Source: Halisarca cf. caerulea (Eukaryota; Porifera; Demospongiae; Chondrillida; Halisarcidae). Taken from it: DNA of 64,000 bases. A model generated the notes under the pieces. That model saw nothing but the letters and a program-made list of their open reading frames with translations. It was not told the DNA's origin and did not search any database. Made by a program: the position numbers and the translations under genes. Where the stretch lies: assembly GCA_963170055.1 (NCBI GenBank), contig CAUJGJ010000074.1:37001-101000 (forward strand), given 5' to 3'. This document shows positions 52,869 through 63,892 of the stretch, in pieces (the stretch's first letter is position 1; each line of letters starts with the position of its first letter).

Positions 52869-53284
52869 CCAAATATTTGTATTAGCACAAGCATATCGAA
52901 TGCTACACAAATACGCCCACAGCACTTCAGAAACTTCATGCGTGTCCACTGGGAATGTGCATGGTGCTAGTACCAAAGATTGGTCTTAGAACCACTATAT
53001 CCAACACTACACTAATACGCCCACAGCACTTCAGAAACTTCATGTGTATCCTCTGACAATGTGCGTGGTGCTAGTACCAAATATTGGTGTTTGAACCACC
53101 ATATCCAACACTACACAAATATGCCCACAGCACTTCAGAAACTTCATGTGTATCCACTGACAATGTGCGTGGTGCTAGTACCAAATATTGGTGTTTGAAC
53201 CACCATATCCAACACTACACAAATGTGCCCACAGCACTTAAGAAACTTCATGTGTGTCCACTGTGAATGTGCGTGGTGCTAGTG
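52869..53284 (+). repeat. 4 monomers E-F-G-G
   Basis: Follows B directly at 52869, so C and D are absent at this join. The same B-to-E join occurs at 56717. The second G (53181) has the CAAATGTGCCC variant near 53220 that marks the last G in later 7-monomer units. Confidence 0.82.
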
Positions 53285-56200
53285 CCAAATATTGGTCTTA
53301 ACACTAGCATATTTAACACTACACAGATACACCCACAACACTTCAGAAACTTCATGTGTGTCCACAAGGAATGTGCGTGGTGCTAGTGCCAAATATTGGT
53401 ATTAGCACCAGCATATCCAACACTACACAAGTACGCCCACAGCACTTCAGAAACCTCATGTGTGTCGACTGGGAATGTGCGTGGTATTAGTGCCAAATAT
53501 TGGTATTAGCACCAGCATATTCAACACTACACAGATACGCCCACAGCACTTCAGAAACTTCATGTGTGTCCACTGGGAATGTGCGTGGTGCTAGTGCCAA
53601 ATATTTGTATTAGCACAAGCATATCGAATGCTACACAAATACGCCCACAGCACTTCAGAAACTTCATGCGTGTCCACTGGGAATGTGCATGGTGCTAGTA
53701 CCAAAGATTGGTGTTAGAACCACTATATCCAACACTACACTAATACGCCCACAGCACTTCAGAAACTTCATGTGTATCCTCTGACAATGTGCGTGGTGCT
53801 AGTACCAAATATTGGTGTTTGAACCACCATATCCAACACTACACAAATATGCCCACAGCACTTCAGAAACTTCATGTGTATCCACTGACAATGTGCGTGG
53901 TGCTAGTACCAAATATTGGTGTTTGAACCACCATATCCAACACTACACAAATGTGCCCACAGCACTTAAGAAACTTCATGTGTGTCCACTGTGAATGTGC
54001 GTGGTGCTAGTGCCAAATATTGGTCTTAACACTAGCATATTTAACACTACACAGATACACCCACAACACTTCAGAAACTTCATGTGTGTCCACAAGGAAT
54101 GTGCGTGGTGCTAGTGCCAAATATTGGTATTAGCACCAGCATATCCAACACTACACAAGTACGCCCACAGCACTTCAGAAACCTCATGTGTGTCGACTGG
54201 GAATGTGCGTGGTATTAGTGCCAAATATTGGTATTAGCACCAGCATATCCAACACTACACAGATACGCCCACAGCACTTCAGAAACTTCATGTGTGTCCA
54301 CTGGGAATGTGCGTGGTGCTAGTGCCAAATATTTGTATTAGCACAAGCATATCGAATGCTACACAAATACGCCCACAGCACTTCAGAAACTTCATGCGTG
54401 TCCACTGGGAATGTGCATGGTGCTAGTACCAAAGATTGGTCTTAGAACCACTATATCCAACACTACACTAATACGCCCACAGCACTTCAGAAACTTCATG
54501 TGTATCCTCTGACAATGTGCGTGGTGCTAGTACCAAATATTGGTGTTTGAACCACCATATCCAACACTACACAAATATGCCCACAGCACTTCAGAAACTT
54601 CATGTGTATCCTCTGACAATGTGCGTGGTGCTAGTACCAAATATTGGTGTTTGAACCACCATATCCAACACTACACAAATATGCCCACAGCACTTAAGAA
54701 ACTTCATGTGTATCCACTGACAATGTGCGTGGTGCTAGTACCAAATATTGGTGTTTGAACCACCATATCCAACACTACACAAATGTGCCCACAGCACTTA
54801 AGAAACTTCATGTGTGTCCACTGTGAATGTGCGTGGTGCTAGTGCCAAATATTGGTCTTAACACTAGCATATTTAACACTACACAGATACACCCACAACA
54901 CTTCAGAAACTTCATGTGTGTCCACAAGGAATGTGCGTGGTGCTAGTGCCAAATATTGGTATTAGCACCAGCATATCCAACACTACACAAGTACGCCCAC
55001 AGCACTTCAGAAACCTCATGTGTGTCGACTGGGAATGTGCGTGGTATTAGTGCCAAATATTGGTATTAGCACCAGCATATTCATCACTACACAGATACGC
55101 CCACAGCACTTCAGAAACTTCATGTGTGTCCACTGGGAATGTGCGTGGTGCTAGTGCCAAATATTTGTATTAGCACAAGCATATCGAATGCTACACAAAT
55201 ACGCCCACAGCACTTCAGAAACTTCATGCGTGTCCACTGGGAATGTGCGTGGTGCTAGTACCAAAGATTGGTCTTAGAACCACTATATCCAACACTACAC
55301 TAATACGCCCACAGCACTTCAGAAACTTCATGTGTATCCTCTGACAATGTGCGTGGTGCTAGTACCAAATATTGGTGTTTGAACCACCATATCCAACACT
55401 ACACAAATATGCCCACAGCACTTAAGAAACTTCATGTGTATCCACTGACAATGTGCGTGGTGCTAGTACCAAATATTGGTGTTTGAACCACCATATCCAA
55501 CACTACACAAATATGCCCACAGCACTTAAGAAACTTCATGTGTATCCACTGACAATGTGCGTGGTGCTAGTACCAAATATTGGTGTTTGAACCACCATAT
55601 CCAACACTACACAAATGTGCCCACAGCACTTAAGAAACTTCATGTGTGTCCACTGTGAATGTGCGTGGTGCTAGTGCCAAATATTGGTCTTAACACTAGC
55701 ATATTTAACACTACACAGATACACCCACAACACTTTAGAAACTTCATGTGTGTCCACAAGGAATGTGCGTGGTGCTAGTGCCAAATATTGGTATTAGCAC
55801 CAGCATATCCAACACTACACAAGTACGCCCACAGCACTTCAGAAACCTCATGTGTGTCGACTGGGAATGTGCGTGGTATTAGTGCCAAATATTGGTATTA
55901 GCACCAGCATATTCATCACTACACAGATACGCCCACAGCACTTCAGAAACTTCATGTGTGTCCACTGGGAATGTGCGTGGTGCTAGTGCCAAATATTTGT
56001 ATTAGCACAAGCATATCGAATGCTACACAAATACGCCCACAGCACTTCAGAAACTTCATGCGTGTCCACTGGGAATGTGCGTGGTGCTAGTACCAAAGAT
56101 TGGTCTTAGAACCACTATATCCAACACTACACTAATACGCCCACAGCACTTCAGAAACTTCATGTGTATCCTCTGACAATGTGCGTGGTGCTAGTACCAA

Positions 56201-56404
56201 ATATTGGTGTTTGAACCACCATATCCAACACTACACAAATATGCCCACAGCACTTAAGAAACTTCATGTGTATCCACTGACAATGTGCGTGGTGCTAGTA
56301 CCAAATATTGGTGTTTGAACCACCATATCCAACACTACACAAATATGCCCACAGCACTTAAGAAACTTCATGTGTGTCCACTGGGAATGTGCATGGTGCT
56401 AGTG
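53285..56404 (+). repeat. 7/8-monomer HOR, four successive copies
   Basis: Units B-C-D-E-F-G-G at 53285-54012 and 55677-56404 (728 bp each), and B-C-D-E-F-G-G-G at 54013-54844 and 54845-55676 (832 bp each). The last G before each return to B carries AAATGTGCCC and ends TGTGAATGTGCGTGG. Copies two and three differ from the 7-monomer form only by one added G-type monomer. Confidence 0.9.
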
Positions 56405-57444
56405 CCAAATATTGGTATTAGCACCAGCGTATCCAACACTACACAAATACGCCCACAGTACTTCAGAAACTTCATGTGTGTCCACTGGGAATGTGCGTGG
56501 TGCTAGTGCCAAATATTGGTCTTAGAACCACCATATCCAACACTACACAAATACGCCCACAGCACTTCAGAAACCTCATGTGTGTCCACTGGGAATGTGC
56601 GTGGTGCTAGTGCCAAATATTGGTCTTAACACTAGCATATTTAACACTACACAGATACACCCACAACACTTCAGAAACTTCATGTGTGTCCACTGGGAAT
56701 GTGCGTGGTGCTAGTGCCAAATATTTGTATTAGCACAAGCATATCGAATGCTACACAAATACGCCCACAGCACTTCAGAAACTTCATGCGTGTCCACTGG
56801 GAATGTGCGTGGTGCTAGTACCAAAGATTGGTCTTAGAACCACTATATCCAACACTACACTAATACGCCCACAGCACTTCAGAAACTTCATGTGTATCCT
56901 CTGACAATGTGCGTGGTGCTAGTACCAAATATTGGTGTTTGAACCACCATATCCAACACTACACAAATATGCCCACAGCACTTAAGAAACTTCATGTGTA
57001 TCCACTGACAATGTGCGTGGTGCTAGTACCAAATATTGGTGTTTGAACCACCATATCCAACACTACACAAATATGCCCACAGCACTTAAGAAACTTCATG
57101 TGTGTCCACTGGGAATGTGCATGGTGCTAGTGCCAAATATTGGTATTAGCACCAGCGTATCCAACACTACACAAATACGCCCACAGTACTTCAGAAACTT
57201 CATGTGTGTCCACTGGGAATGTGCGTGGTGCTAGTGCCAAATATTGGTCTTAGAACCACCATATCCAACACTACACAAATACGCCCACAGCACTTCAGAA
57301 ACTTCATGTGTGTCCACTGGGAATGTGCGTGGTGCTAGTGCCAAATATTGGTCTTAACACTAGCATATTTAACACTACACAGATACACCCACAACACTTC
57401 AGAAACTTCATGTGTGTCCACAAGGAATGTGCGTGGTGCTAGTG
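56405..57444 (+). repeat. 728-bp unit J-A-B-E-F-G-G and the start of a second copy
   Basis: 56405-57132 reads J A B E F G G, and 57133-57444 repeats J A B before continuing with C. The B-to-E join shows loss of C and D. The shift of 728 between these parts equals that of the neighbouring B-C-D-E-F-G-G unit although the composition differs. Confidence 0.87.
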
Positions 57445-59732
57445 CCAAATATTGGTATTAGCACCAGCATATCCAACACTACACAAGTACGCCCACAGCA
57501 CTTCAGAAACCTCATGTGTGTCGACTGGGAATGTGCGTGGTATTAGTGCCAAATATTGGTATTAGCACCAGCATATCCAACACTACACAGATACGCCCAC
57601 AGCACTTCAGAAACTTCATGTGTGTCCACTGGGAATGTGCGTGGTGCTAGTGCCAAATATTTGTATTAGCACAAGCATATCGAATGCTACACAAATACGC
57701 CCACAGCACTTCAGAAACTTCATGCGTGTCCACTGGGAATGTGCATGGTGCTAGTACCAAAGATTGGTCTTAGAACCACTATATCCAACACTACACTAAT
57801 ACGCCCACAGCACTTCAGAAACTTCATGTGTATCCTCTGACAATGTGCGTGGTGCTAGTACCAAATATTGGTGTTTGAACCACCATATCCAACACTACAC
57901 AAATATGCCCACAGCACTTAAGAAACTTCATGTGTATCCACTGACAATGTGCGTGGTGCTAGTACCAAATATTGGTGTTTGAACCACCATATCCAACACT
58001 ACACAAATGTGCCCACAGCACTTAAGAAACTTCATGTGTGTCCACTGTGAATGTGCGTGGTGCTAGTGCCAAATATTGGTCTTAACACTAGCATATTTAA
58101 CACTACACAGATCCACCCACAACACTTTAGAAACTTCATGTGTGTCCACAAGGAATGTGCGTGGTGCTAGTGCCAAATATTGGTATTAGCACCAGCATAT
58201 CCAACACTACACAAGTACGCCCACAGCACTTCAGAAACCTCATGTGTGTCGACTGGGAATGTGCGTGGTATTAGTGCCAAATATTGGTATTAGCACCAGC
58301 ATATTCATCACTACACAGATACGCCCACAGCACTTCAGAAACTTCATGTGTGTCCACTGGGAATGTGCGTGGTGCTAGTGCCAAATATTTGTATTAGCAC
58401 AAGCATATCGAATGCTACACAAATACGCCCACAGCACTTCAGAAACTTCATGCGTGTCCACTGGGAATGTGCGTGGTGCTAGTACCAAAGATTGGTCTTA
58501 GAACCACTATATCCAACACTACACTAATACGCCCACAGCACTTCAGAAACTTCATGTGTATCCTCTGACAATGTGCGTGGTGCTAGTACCAAATATTGGT
58601 GTTTGAACCACCATATCCAACACTACACAAATATGCCCACAGCACTTAAGAAACTTCATGTGTATCCACTGACAATGTGCGTGGTGCTAGTACCAAATAT
58701 TGGTGTTTGAACCACCATATCCAACACTACACAAATATGCCCACAGCACTTAAGAAACTTCATGTGTATCCACTGACAATGTGCGTGGTGCTAGTACCAA
58801 ATATTGGTGTTTGAACCACCATATCCAACACTACACAAATGTGCCCACAGCACTTAAGAAACTTCATGTGTGTCCACTGTGAATGTGCGTGGTGCTAGTG
58901 CCAAATATTGGTCTTAACACTAGCATATTTAACACTACACAGATACACCCACAACACTTTAGAAACTTCATGTGTGTCCACAAGGAATGTGCGTGGTGCT
59001 AGTGCCAAATATTGGTATTAGCACCAGCATATCCAACACTACACAAGTACGCCCACAGCACTTCAGAAACCTCATGTGTGTCGACTGGGAATGTGCGTGG
59101 TATTAGTGCCAAATATTGGTATTAGCACCAGCATATTCATCACTACACAGATACGCCCACAGCACTTCAGAAACTTCATGTGTGTCCACTGGGAATGTGC
59201 GTGGTGCTAGTGCCAAATATTTGTATTAGCACAAGCATATCGAATGCTACACAAATACGCCCACAGCACTTCAGAAACTTCATGCGTGTCCACTGGGAAT
59301 GTGCGTGGTGCTAGTACCAAAGATTGGTCTTAGAACCACTATATCCAACACTACACTAATACGCCCACAGCACTTCAGAAACTTCATGTGTATCCTCTGA
59401 CAATGTGCGTGGTGCTAGTACCAAATATTGGTGTTTGAACCACCATATCCAACACTACACAAATATGCCCACAGCACTTAAGAAACTTCATGTGTATCCA
59501 CTGACAATGTGCGTGGTGCTAGTACCAAATATTGGTGTTTGAACCACCATATCCAACACTACACAAATATGCCCACAGCACTTAAGAAACTTCATGTGTG
59601 TCCACTGGGAATGTGCATGGTGCTAGTGCCAAATATTGGTATTAGCACCAGCGTATCCAACACTACACAAATACGCCCACAGTACTTCAGAAACTTCATG
59701 TGTGTCCACTGGGAATGTGCGTGGTGCTAGTG
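57445..59732 (+). repeat. 7/8-monomer HOR, second group
   Basis: C D E F G G, then B C D E F G G G (58069-58900), then B C D E F G G J (58901-59732). Markers such as CATATTCATCACTAC in D (58296, 59128) tie it to the units at 55053 and 55885, so a block of this HOR was copied over about 3.2 kb. Confidence 0.87.
59618..59650. other. Monomer dyad element (reference example)
   Basis: The arms TGGTGCTAGTGCCAA and TTGGTATTAGCACCA flank ATA. The reverse complement of the right arm matches the left at 13 of 15 positions. The element spans the monomer boundary used here and is present at this strength before J, and before C or D monomers whose preceding tail is GTGCTAGTG; before A monomers it falls to about 11 of 15. 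It could form a hairpin on either strand or bind a dimeric protein; neither can be shown from sequence. Confidence 0.85.
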
Positions 59733-59836
59733 CCAAATATTGGTCTTAGAACCACCATATCCAACACTACACAAATACGCCCACAGCACTTCAGAAACTT
59801 CATGTGTGTCCACTGGGAATGTGCGTGGTGCTAGTG
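59733..59836 (+). repeat. Type A monomer (reference copy)
   Basis: Diagnostic bases: GGTCTTAGAACCACC after the core, ATATCCAACACTACAC, AATACGCCC, tail GGGAATGTGCGTGGTGC. Core CCAAATATTGG is intact. Confidence 0.88.
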
Positions 59837-59940
59837 CCAAATATTGGTCTTAACACTAGCATATTTAACACTACACAGATACACCCACAACACTTCAGAA
59901 ACTTCATGTGTGTCCACAAGGAATGTGCGTGGTGCTAGTG
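59837..59940 (+). repeat. Type B monomer (reference copy)
   Basis: Diagnostic bases: GGTCTTAACACTAGC, ATATTTAACACTACAC, AGATACACCC, ACAACACTTC, and CCACAAGGAATG in place of CCACTGGGAATG. Core intact. Confidence 0.88.
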
Positions 59941-60044
59941 CCAAATATTGGTATTAGCACCAGCATATCCAACACTACACAAGTACGCCCACAGCACTTC
60001 AGAAACCTCATGTGTGTCCACTGGGAATGTGCGTGGTATTAGTG
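59941..60044 (+). repeat. Type C monomer (reference copy)
   Basis: Diagnostic bases: GGTATTAGCACCAGC, CACAAGTACGCCC, AAACCTCATG and the tail GTGGTATTAGTG. Many C copies have TGTCGACTGGG, while this copy has TGTCCACTGGG. The C2 variant has AAACTTCATG and the tail TGTAAATGTTTGTGG. Confidence 0.86.
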
Positions 60045-60148
60045 CCAAATATTGGTATTAGCACCAGCATATCCAACACTACACAGATACGCCCACAGCA
60101 CTTCAGAAACTTCATGTGTGTCCACTGGGAATGTGCGTGGTGCTAGTG
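60045..60148 (+). repeat. Type D monomer (reference copy)
   Basis: Diagnostic bases: GGTATTAGCACCAGC with ACACAGATACGCCC. Most D copies have CATATTCAACAC (for example 53493); this copy has CATATCCAACAC. Core intact, and the dyad arms match at 11 of 15 positions here because the preceding C tail is GTATTAGTG. Confidence 0.84.
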
Positions 60149-60252
60149 CCAAATATTTGTATTAGCACAAGCATATCGAATGCTACACAAATACGCCCAC
60201 AGCACTTCAGAAACTTCATGCGTGTCCACTGGGAATGTGCATGGTGCTAGTA
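60149..60252 (+). repeat. Type E monomer (reference copy)
   Basis: Diagnostic bases: altered core CCAAATATTTG, then TATTAGCACAAGC, ATATCGAATGCTACAC, CATGCGTGTCC and the tail GAATGTGCATGG with GCTAGTA. The right half of the dyad core is broken by the G-to-T change. Confidence 0.88.
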
Positions 60253-60356
60253 CCAAAGATTGGTCTTAGAACCACTATATCCAACACTACACTAATACGC
60301 CCACAGCACTTCAGAAACTTCATGTGTATCCTCTGACAATGTGCGTGGTGCTAGTA
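60253..60356 (+). repeat. Type F monomer (reference copy)
   Basis: Diagnostic bases: core CCAAAGATTGG, then CCACTATATCC, CACTAATACGCCC and TGTATCCTCTGACAATG. The centre of the core is changed (AGA for ATA) but the CCAA/TTGG arms are kept. Confidence 0.88.
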
Positions 60357-60460
60357 CCAAATATTGGTGTTTGAACCACCATATCCAACACTACACAAAT
60401 ATGCCCACAGCACTTAAGAAACTTCATGTGTATCCACTGACAATGTGCGTGGTGCTAGTA
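60357..60460 (+). repeat. Type G monomer (reference copy)
   Basis: Diagnostic bases: GGTGTTTGAACCACC, AAATATGCCC, CACTTAAGAAAC, TGTATCCACTGACAATG and the tail GCTAGTA. Core intact. Two or three G monomers often follow one another. Confidence 0.88.
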
Positions 60461-60564
60461 CCAAATATTGGTGTTTGAACCACCATATCCAACACTACAC
60501 AAATATGCCCACAGCACTTAAGAAACTTCATGTGTGTCCACTGTGAATGTTTGTGGTGCTAGTG
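60461..60564 (+). repeat. Type H monomer (reference copy)
   Basis: Begins like G (GGTGTTTGAACC, AATATGCCC, CTTAAGAAAC) but ends TGTCCACTGTGAATGTTTG and GCTAGTG. H almost always precedes I. Confidence 0.86.
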
Positions 60565-60668
60565 CCAAATATTATTATTAGCACCAGCATATCCAACACT
60601 ACACAAATACGCCCACAGCATTTCAGAAACTTCATGTGTGTCCACTGGGAATGTGCGTGGTGCTAGTG
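60565..60668 (+). repeat. Type I monomer (reference copy)
   Basis: Diagnostic bases: broken core CCAAATATTATTATTAGCAC, where TTGG is lost, and CAGCATTTCAG. Variant I2 has GCACCAACATATCC and ACAGATACGCCC and follows C2. Confidence 0.87.
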
Positions 60669-60772
60669 CCAAATATTGGTCTTAGAACCACCATATCCAA
60701 CGCTACACAAATACGCCCACAGCACTTCAGAAACTTCATGTGTGTCCACTGGGAATGTGCGTGGTGCTATTG
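60669..60772 (+). repeat. Type A2 monomer (reference copy)
   Basis: Like A but with CCAACGCTACAC, CAGCACTTC and the ending GTGCTATTG, which changes the left arm of the dyad of the following B2 monomer. Confidence 0.86.
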
Positions 60773-60876
60773 CGAAATATTGGTCTTAACACTAGCATAT
60801 TTAACACTACACAGATACGCCCACAACACTTCAGAAACTTCATGTGTGTCCACTGGGAATGTGCATGGTGCTAGTG
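60773..60876 (+). repeat. Type B2 monomer (reference copy)
   Basis: Like B but with core CGAAATATTGG (left arm broken), AGATACGCCC and CCACTGGGAATGTGCATGG. B2 follows A2 or an A2-like ending. Confidence 0.86.
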
Positions 60877-60980
60877 CCAAATATTGGTATTAGCACCAGC
60901 GTATCCAACACTACACAAATAGGCCCACAGTACTTCAGAAACTTCATGTGTGTCCACTGGGAATGTGCGCGGTGCTAGTG
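60877..60980 (+). repeat. Type J monomer (reference copy)
   Basis: Diagnostic bases: GGTATTAGCACCAGCGTATCC and CAGTACTTC, often followed by the tail GAATGTGCGCGGTGC. This copy has AATAGGCCC, a private change shared with 62749, which links the two 18-monomer units at the right end. Confidence 0.86.
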
Positions 60981-62020
60981 CCAAATATTGGTCTTAGAAC
61001 CACCATATCCAACACTACACAAATACGCCCACAGTACTTCAGAAACTTCATGTGTGTCCACTGGGAATGTGCGTGGTGCTAGTGCCAAATATTGGTCTTA
61101 ACACTAGAATATTTAACACTACACAGATACACCCACAACACTTTAGAAACTTCATGTGTGTCCACAAGGAATGTGCGTGGTGCTAGTGCCAAATATTGGT
61201 ATTAGCACCAGCATATCCAACACTACACAAGTACGCCCACAGTACTTCAGAAACTTCATGTGTGTCCACTGTAAATGTTTGTGGTGCTAGTGCCAAATAT
61301 TATTATTAGCACCAACATATCCAACACTACACAGATACGCCCACAGCATTTCAGAAACTTCATGTGTGTCCACTGGGAATGTGCGTGGTGCTAGTGCCAA
61401 ATATTGGTCTTAGAACCACCATATCCAACACTACACAAATACGCCCAGAGTACTTCAGAAACTTCATGTGTGTCCACTGGGAATGTGCGTGGTGCTAGTG
61501 CCAAATATTGGTCTTAACACTAGCATATTTGACACTACACAGATACACCCACAACACTTCAGAAACTTCATGTGTGTCCACAAGGAATGTGCGTGGTGCT
61601 AGTGCCAAATATTGGTATTAGCACCAGCATATCCAACACTACACAAGTACGCCCACAGTACTTCAGAAACTTCATGTGTGTCCACTGGGAATGTGCGTGG
61701 TATTAGTGCCAAATATTGGTATTAGCACCAGCATATCCAACACTACACAGATACGCCCACAACACTTCAGAAACTTCATGTGTGTCCACAAGGAATGTGC
61801 GTGGTGCTAGTGCCAAATATTGGTATTAGCACCAGCATATCCAGCACTACACAAATACGCCCACAGTACTTCAGAAACTTCATGTGTGTTGACTGGGAAT
61901 GTGCGTGGTTTTAGTGCCAAATATTGGTATTAGCACCAACATATCCAATACTACACAGATACGCTCACAGCACTTCAGAAACTTCATGTGTGTCCACTGG
62001 GAATGTGCGTGGTGCTAGTG

Positions 62021-63892
62021 CCAAATATTTGTATTAACACAAGCATATCGAATGCTACACAAATACGCCCACAGCACTTCAGAAACTTCATGCGTGTCCA
62101 CTGGGAATGTGCATGGTGCTAGTACCAAAGATTGGTCTTAGAACCACTATATCCAACACTACACTAATACGCCCACAGCACTTCAGAAACTTCATGTGTA
62201 TCCTCTGACAATGTGCGTGGTGCTAGTACCAAATATTGGTGTTTGAACCACCATATCCAACACTACACAAATATGCCCACAGCACTTAAGAAACTTCATG
62301 TGTATCCACTGACAATGTGCGTGGTGCTAGTACCAAATATTGGTGTTTGAACCACCATATCCAACACTACACAAATATGCCCACAGCACTTAAGAAACTT
62401 CATGTGTGTCCACTGTGAATGTTTGTGGTGCTAGTGCCAAATATTATTATTAGCACCAGCATATCCAACACTACACAAATACGCCCACAGCATTTCAGAA
62501 ACTTCATGTGTGTCCACTGGGAATGTGCGTGGTGCTAGTGCCAAATATTGGTCTTAGAACCACCATATCCAACGCTACACAAATACGCCCACAGCACTTC
62601 AGAAACTTCATGTGTGTCCACTGGGAATGTGCGTGGTGCTATTGCGAAATATTGGTCTTAACACTAGCATATTTAACACTACACAGATACGCCCACAACA
62701 CTTCAGAAACTTCATGTGTGTCCACTGGGAATGTGCATGGTGCTAGTGCCAAATATTGGTATTAGCACCAGCGTATCCAACACTACACAAATAGGCCCAC
62801 AGTACTTCAGAAACTTCATGTGTGTCCACTGGGAATGTGCGCGGTGCTAGTGCCAAATATTGGTCTTAGAACCACCATATCCAACACTACACAAATACGC
62901 CCACAGTACTTCAGAAACTTCATGTGTGTCCACTGGGAATGTGCGTGGTGCTAGTGCCAAATATTGGTCTTAACACTAGAATATTTAACACTACACAGAT
63001 ACACCCACAACACTTTAGAAACTTCATGTGTGTCCACAAGGAATGTGCGTGGTGCTAGTGCCAAATATTGGTATTAGCACCAGCATATCCAACACTACAC
63101 AAGTACGCCCACAGTACTTCAGAAACTTCATGTGTGTCCACTGTAAATGTTTGTGGTGCTAGTGCCAAATATTATTATTAGCACCAACATATCCAACACT
63201 ACACAGATACGCCCACAGCATTTCAGAAACTTCATGTGTGTCCACTGGGAATGTGCGTGGTGCTAGTGCCAAATATTGGTCTTAGAACCACCATATCCAA
63301 CACTACACAAATACGCCCAGAGTACTTCAGAAACTTCATGTGTGTCCACTGGGAATGTGCGTGGTGCTAGTGCCAAATATTGGTCTTAACACTAGCATAT
63401 TTGACACTACACAGATACACCCACAACACTTCAGAAACTTCATGTGTGTCCACAAGGAATGTGCGTGGTGCTAGTGCCAAATATTGGTATTAGCACCAGC
63501 ATATCCAACACTACACAAGTACGCCCACAGTACTTCAGAAACTTCATGTGTGTCCACTGGGAATGTGCGTGGTATTAGTGCCAAATATTGGTATTAGCAC
63601 CAGCATATCCAACACTACACAGATACGCCCACAACACTTCAGAAACTTCATGTGTGTCCACAAGGAATGTGCGTGGTGCTAGTGCCAAATATTGGTATTA
63701 GCACCAGCATATCCAGCACTACACAAATACGCCCACAGTACTTCAGAAACTTCATGTGTGTTGACTGGGAATGTGCGTGGTTTTAGTGCCAAATATTGGT
63801 ATTAGCACCAACATATCCAATACTACACAGATACGCTCACAGCACTTCAGAAACTTCATGTGTGTCCACTGGGAATGTGCGTGGTGCTAGTG
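62021..63892 (+). repeat. Right-end 18-monomer HOR unit (1,872 bp), copy 2
   Basis: All private variants of copy 1 recur 1,872 bases later. The first monomer has TTGTATTAACAC where copy 1 has TTGTATTAGCAC; a third unit starting at 63893 also has TTGTATTAACAC, so copies continue beyond the window. I saw almost no other mismatch. Confidence 0.92.

Larger units (their letters stand above)
60149..62020 (+). repeat. Right-end 18-monomer HOR unit (1,872 bp), copy 1
   Basis: Order E F G H I A2 B2 J A B C2 I2 A B C D/B C D. Private variants: AATAGGCCC (60928), CACTAGAATATTTAAC (61101), GCCCAGAG (61444), ATTTGACACTAC (61527), GTGTTGACTGGG (61887), CATATCCAATACTAC (61940). Confidence 0.92.
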
